A stretch of DNA of 64,000 bases, taken from NCBI GenBank assembly GCA_900544545.1, contig UQVY01000004.1:1-64000 (forward strand). The letters run 5' to 3'. Positions 61,860 through 64,000 of this stretch are shown piece by piece. The position numbers and the translations under genes were made by a program. The DNA comes from an uncultured Eubacteriales bacterium (lineage in GTDB: Bacteria > Bacillota > Clostridia > Christensenellales > CAG-314). Each line of letters starts with the position of its first letter. Within the stretch, counting starts at the first letter, position 1. Under the pieces are notes generated by a model that saw nothing but the letters and a program-made list of their open reading frames with translations, did not search any database and was not told where the DNA came from.

Positions 61860-62671
61860 AAGTCGCCGTAGTTTACGATAAGGAGAGAGCCAAAGGAAAC
61901 GAAAGATTCGTTATTCTTCTCGGAAGAGGGCTGAAGAAAAGAGGAATAGAAACCAAGGCTTTTATTTATCCCGACGAAAGGATATTCGAGTGCGACGCGG
62001 TCGTAGTCAGAGCCGTGCTTCCACGGCTTTACGAAGAACTTTCCGAGAGAGGCATTCCCGCTTTAAACAACCGGAAAACCCAGCGTATTGCGGGAAATAA
62101 GGCTTTGACTTACGATTTTCTTTCTTCGCTGAGCGTTCCTTTCATTCCTTACGGAAAAATAAACGAAAAGCCCGGTGCCTTTCCCGTTATCGTCAAGTCA
62201 GTCGACGGACACGGAGGAACCGAAGTTTTTTTGGCAAACGACGAAAACGATTACGAATCGCTGATTTCCGGAATCGAAAGGACTTGCCGTGAAAAAGGGA
62301 ATGAGGCTTCGGAAAGATTTATTTTTCAGGCGCTTGCGGACAAGCCCGACGACAAGAGAGTTTACGTTATCGGAGGAAAGCCGATAGTCGCGATGAAAAG
62401 AGTGAACCGCTACGACTTCCGGAGTAATTATAAACTCGGAGGGATTGCGTCCGAAGCTGAAGTTACCGAAGAGGAGCTTTCGTATATCGGGAAAATCTGC
62501 GATTCTCTCGGCTGCGATTACGTCGGAATAGACTTTATGACTTACGGCGGGAAAAGCGTAGTCAACGAAATCGAAGACATAGTGGGTTGTCGTATGGTTT
62601 ACGAAAACACTTCCGTAGATATTCTCGACGCTTACGCCGAATATATATCGGCCGAATTATCGGCGAAATAA
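61856..62671 (+). CDS. ATP-grasp ligase (second of two)
   Basis: 271-aa ATP-grasp protein in tandem with the first. N-terminal MKVAVVYDKERAKGNERF, ATP loop KSVDGHGGTEVFLA, DDKRVYVIGGKPIVAMKRVN, GIDFMTYGGKSVVNEIED with metal Glu residues. Sequence differs strongly from the first copy, so the two probably have different jobs or form a heteromer. I take the ATG at 61856 (ATGA overlap), since the longer frame lies wholly within the first ligase. The substrate is unknown. Confidence 0.85.
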   Translation: MKVAVVYDKERAKGNERFVILLGRGLKKRGIETKAFIYPDERIFECDAVVVRAVLPRLYEELSERGIPALNNRKTQRIAGNKALTYDFLSSLSVPFIPYGKINEKPGAFPVIVKSVDGHGGTEVFLANDENDYESLISGIERTCREKGNEASERFIFQALADKPDDKRVYVIGGKPIVAMKRVNRYDFRSNYKLGGIASEAEVTEEELSYIGKICDSLGCDYVGIDFMTYGGKSVVNEIEDIVGCRMVYENTSVDILDAYAEYISAELSAK

Positions 62672-62789
62672 GGGCTATATTTGACAAAATCGTTCAAATG
62701 GCTTTACAAATCGACCGAAATATGAGAAAATGAAAGGCACAGGTTTTATAGTCTGCATTATAATATTAAAACGACAGAGGTAGATAATT

Positions 62790-64000
62790 ATGCTTACAGC
62801 TGAAAATTTAAGAAAGTTATATCTGAATTTCTTCGAAGAGAGAGGACATAAGATTATTCCGTCCTCGAGCCTTATTCCCGAGAACGATCCTACCGTCCTT
62901 TTCACGACTGCGGGAATGCATCCGCTGACGCCCTATCTTCTCGGTCAGAAGCATCCCGCAGGAACGCGTCTTACGGACGTTCAGAAGTGTGTGAGAACGG
63001 GCGATATAGACGAAGTGGGAGATAAGAGCCACCTTACGTTTTTCGAAATGCTCGGAAACTGGAGCCTCGGGGATTACTTCAAGGAACAGTCCATTCGTTG
63101 GTCGTGGGAATTTCTGACGTCCGAGAAGTATCTTGCTCTTCCCGAGGACAAGATTGCGGTTACCGTATTCGAAGGCGACGAAGATTGTCCGCGCGACGAA
63201 GAGAGCGCGTCGATATGGCTCAGCTGCGGACTTCCGAAAGAGCGTATTTTCTACCTCAACAAAAAGCATAACTGGTGGGGCCCCGCAGGCGTTACCGGAC
63301 CGTGCGGTCCCGATACGGAAATCTTCTATTTCAAAGGAACGGACGAGGAGCAGAAAAAGCTTTCTCCCGCGGACGAAGGCAATCAGTGGCTGGAAATCTG
63401 GAACAACGTTTTCATGCAGTTCAATAAGAACCGCGAAGGAAAACTCGAGCCGCTCGCTCAGCGCAACGTAGACACGGGTATGGGACTTGAAAGAACGGTT
63501 TCCGTCCTCAACGGATTCGACAGCGTGTACGAAATAGATGTCTTCAGTCCCGTTATCGCAAAAATCGAAGAGATTTCCGGACGTAAGTACGGAGAATCCG
63601 AAGAAATAACCAAAGCTATGCGAATCATTGCGGATCATATCAGAACTGCGGTCTTTATGTTGGGCGATCAGGTCGGAATAACTCCGAGCAACGTGGATCA
63701 GGGTTACGTTCTTCGCCGAATCATAAGGCGAGCCGTAAGATATATGAACAATATCGGACTTAAAACGGAAGATATGCTTGCGATTGCCGAAATGTATATA
63801 GGTATCTATAAAAACGTTTATACGGAACTCGAAGCCAATCACGGCAAGGTTATCGAAGAACTCAGAATCGAAAACGAAAAATTCCTTAAGACTCTCGTTC
63901 AGGGCGAAAAGGAATTCAGGCGCGTTGCCGCGGCTCTTACGGCGGGCGAAACCATAAACGGCGAAACCGCTTTCAGACTCTACGATACCTACGGATTCCC
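62790..64000 (+). CDS. alaS: Alanine-tRNA ligase, 5' part (cut by window end)
   Basis: Charges tRNA Ala. Only the first 403 codons are in the window; the frame stays open to the edge. Read directly: MLTAENLRKLYLNFFEERGHK, TTAGMHPLTPYLLG, RTGDIDEVGDKSHLTFFEMLGNWSLGDYFK, then NKKHNWWGPAGVTGPCGPDTE and NVDTGMGLERT, all class II alanyl motifs. AGAGG lies 9 nt before the ATG. The 118-base leader is too short for a T-box, so the usual tRNA-sensing control seems absent here. Confidence 0.97.
   Translation, partial: MLTAENLRKLYLNFFEERGHKIIPSSSLIPENDPTVLFTTAGMHPLTPYLLGQKHPAGTRLTDVQKCVRTGDIDEVGDKSHLTFFEMLGNWSLGDYFKEQSIRWSWEFLTSEKYLALPEDKIAVTVFEGDEDCPRDEESASIWLSCGLPKERIFYLNKKHNWWGPAGVTGPCGPDTEIFYFKGTDEEQKKLSPADEGNQWLEIWNNVFMQFNKNREGKLEPLAQRNVDTGMGLERTVSVLNGFDSVYEIDVFSPVIAKIEEISGRKYGESEEITKAMRIIADHIRTAVFMLGDQVGITPSNVDQGYVLRRIIRRAVRYMNNIGLKTEDMLAIAEMYIGIYKNVYTELEANHGKVIEELRIENEKFLKTLVQGEKEFRRVAAALTAGETINGETAFRLYDTYGF

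Noticed and set aside
62672..62789. T-box riboswitch before alaS
   Set aside because: The gap is only 118 bases and no specifier stem, T-box sequence or terminator is visible. TTGACA at 62681 and TATAAT at 62759 are too far apart to form one promoter.
1..64000. Mobile elements, CRISPR arrays, rRNA or tRNA genes
   Set aside because: Looked for on both strands; no transposase, integrase, spaced repeats or cloverleaf sequence was seen.

Overview
The window is a 64 kb piece of bacterial chromosome of moderate GC (mid-40s by eye). It consists almost entirely of core genes, most of them on the + strand. I infer a member of the Bacillota, class Clostridia, possibly an uncultured gut lineage of the Christensenellales type. 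The class is supported by gene order: divergent rpmB / asp23 - fakA-like; rimO-pgsA-cinA-recA; miaB-mutS-mutL-miaA followed by a YnbB-type PLP enzyme; yerC-pcrA-ligA; a YlxY-like deacetylase next to an MlpA-like M16 peptidase; and a Feo locus with a Cys-rich FeoB partner and DUF3793. The lower-level placement is a guess. No rRNA, tRNA, CRISPR array, insertion sequence or prophage was seen.

Layout: 0-2 kb, a small membrane protein divergent from rsmD-coaD. 2-6.4 kb, ferrous iron uptake (TetR regulator divergent from feoA-feoA-feoB-Cys-rich peptide-DUF3793), with two near-identical operator-like dyads around the promoter. 6.6-14.5 kb, rluB plus a cytidylate-kinase-like protein, thiamine pyrophosphokinase (-), acetoacetyl-CoA synthetase, then lgt-pncB-DivIVA-like. 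14.6-22 kb, PAP2 phosphatase and rpmB (-), an 0.8 kb AT-rich gap, asp23-fakA-DUF1934-MBL, and rho. 22-30 kb, YhhN, cysteine desulfidase, thyA-folA, mnmA, an acyltransferase-like membrane protein, YlxY-like and M16. 30-39 kb, ftsK, rimO-pgsA-cinA-recA, dacF. 39-45.5 kb, nucleoside salvage (deoD-deoB-cdd-pdp) running into prmA-mtaB-hinT. 45.6-51 kb, rpsU, an unknown gene, yerC-pcrA-ligA. 51-64 kb, miaB-mutS-mutL-miaA, the YnbB-type enzyme, an M14 carboxypeptidase, rsmA, two tandem ATP-grasp ligases, and the start of alaS (cut by the window end).

The genes fall into DNA maintenance (recA, ftsK, pcrA, ligA, mutS, mutL), RNA and ribosome modification (rsmD, rluB, rsmA, prmA, rimO, mtaB, miaB, miaA, mnmA), nucleotide, folate and cofactor supply (coaD, pncB, thiN, thyA, folA, the deo genes), envelope functions (lgt, pgsA, dacF, PAP2) and iron uptake. 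Many transcription units have a clear sigma-A type promoter with a 16-18 bp spacer and a hairpin plus T-run terminator, so unit boundaries can be read with fair confidence.

The observations I rate most worth a second look are: (a) a cytosolic M14 carboxypeptidase close to two tandem RimK/LysX-like ATP-grasp ligases around rsmA, a possible add/remove pair for amino-acid tails; (b) the TetR-controlled feo locus with duplicated operators; (c) a very strong depletion of the tetranucleotide CATG; and (d) several core enzymes with altered signature residues (CinA N-domain, YlxY-like deacetylase, CoaD, MutL).
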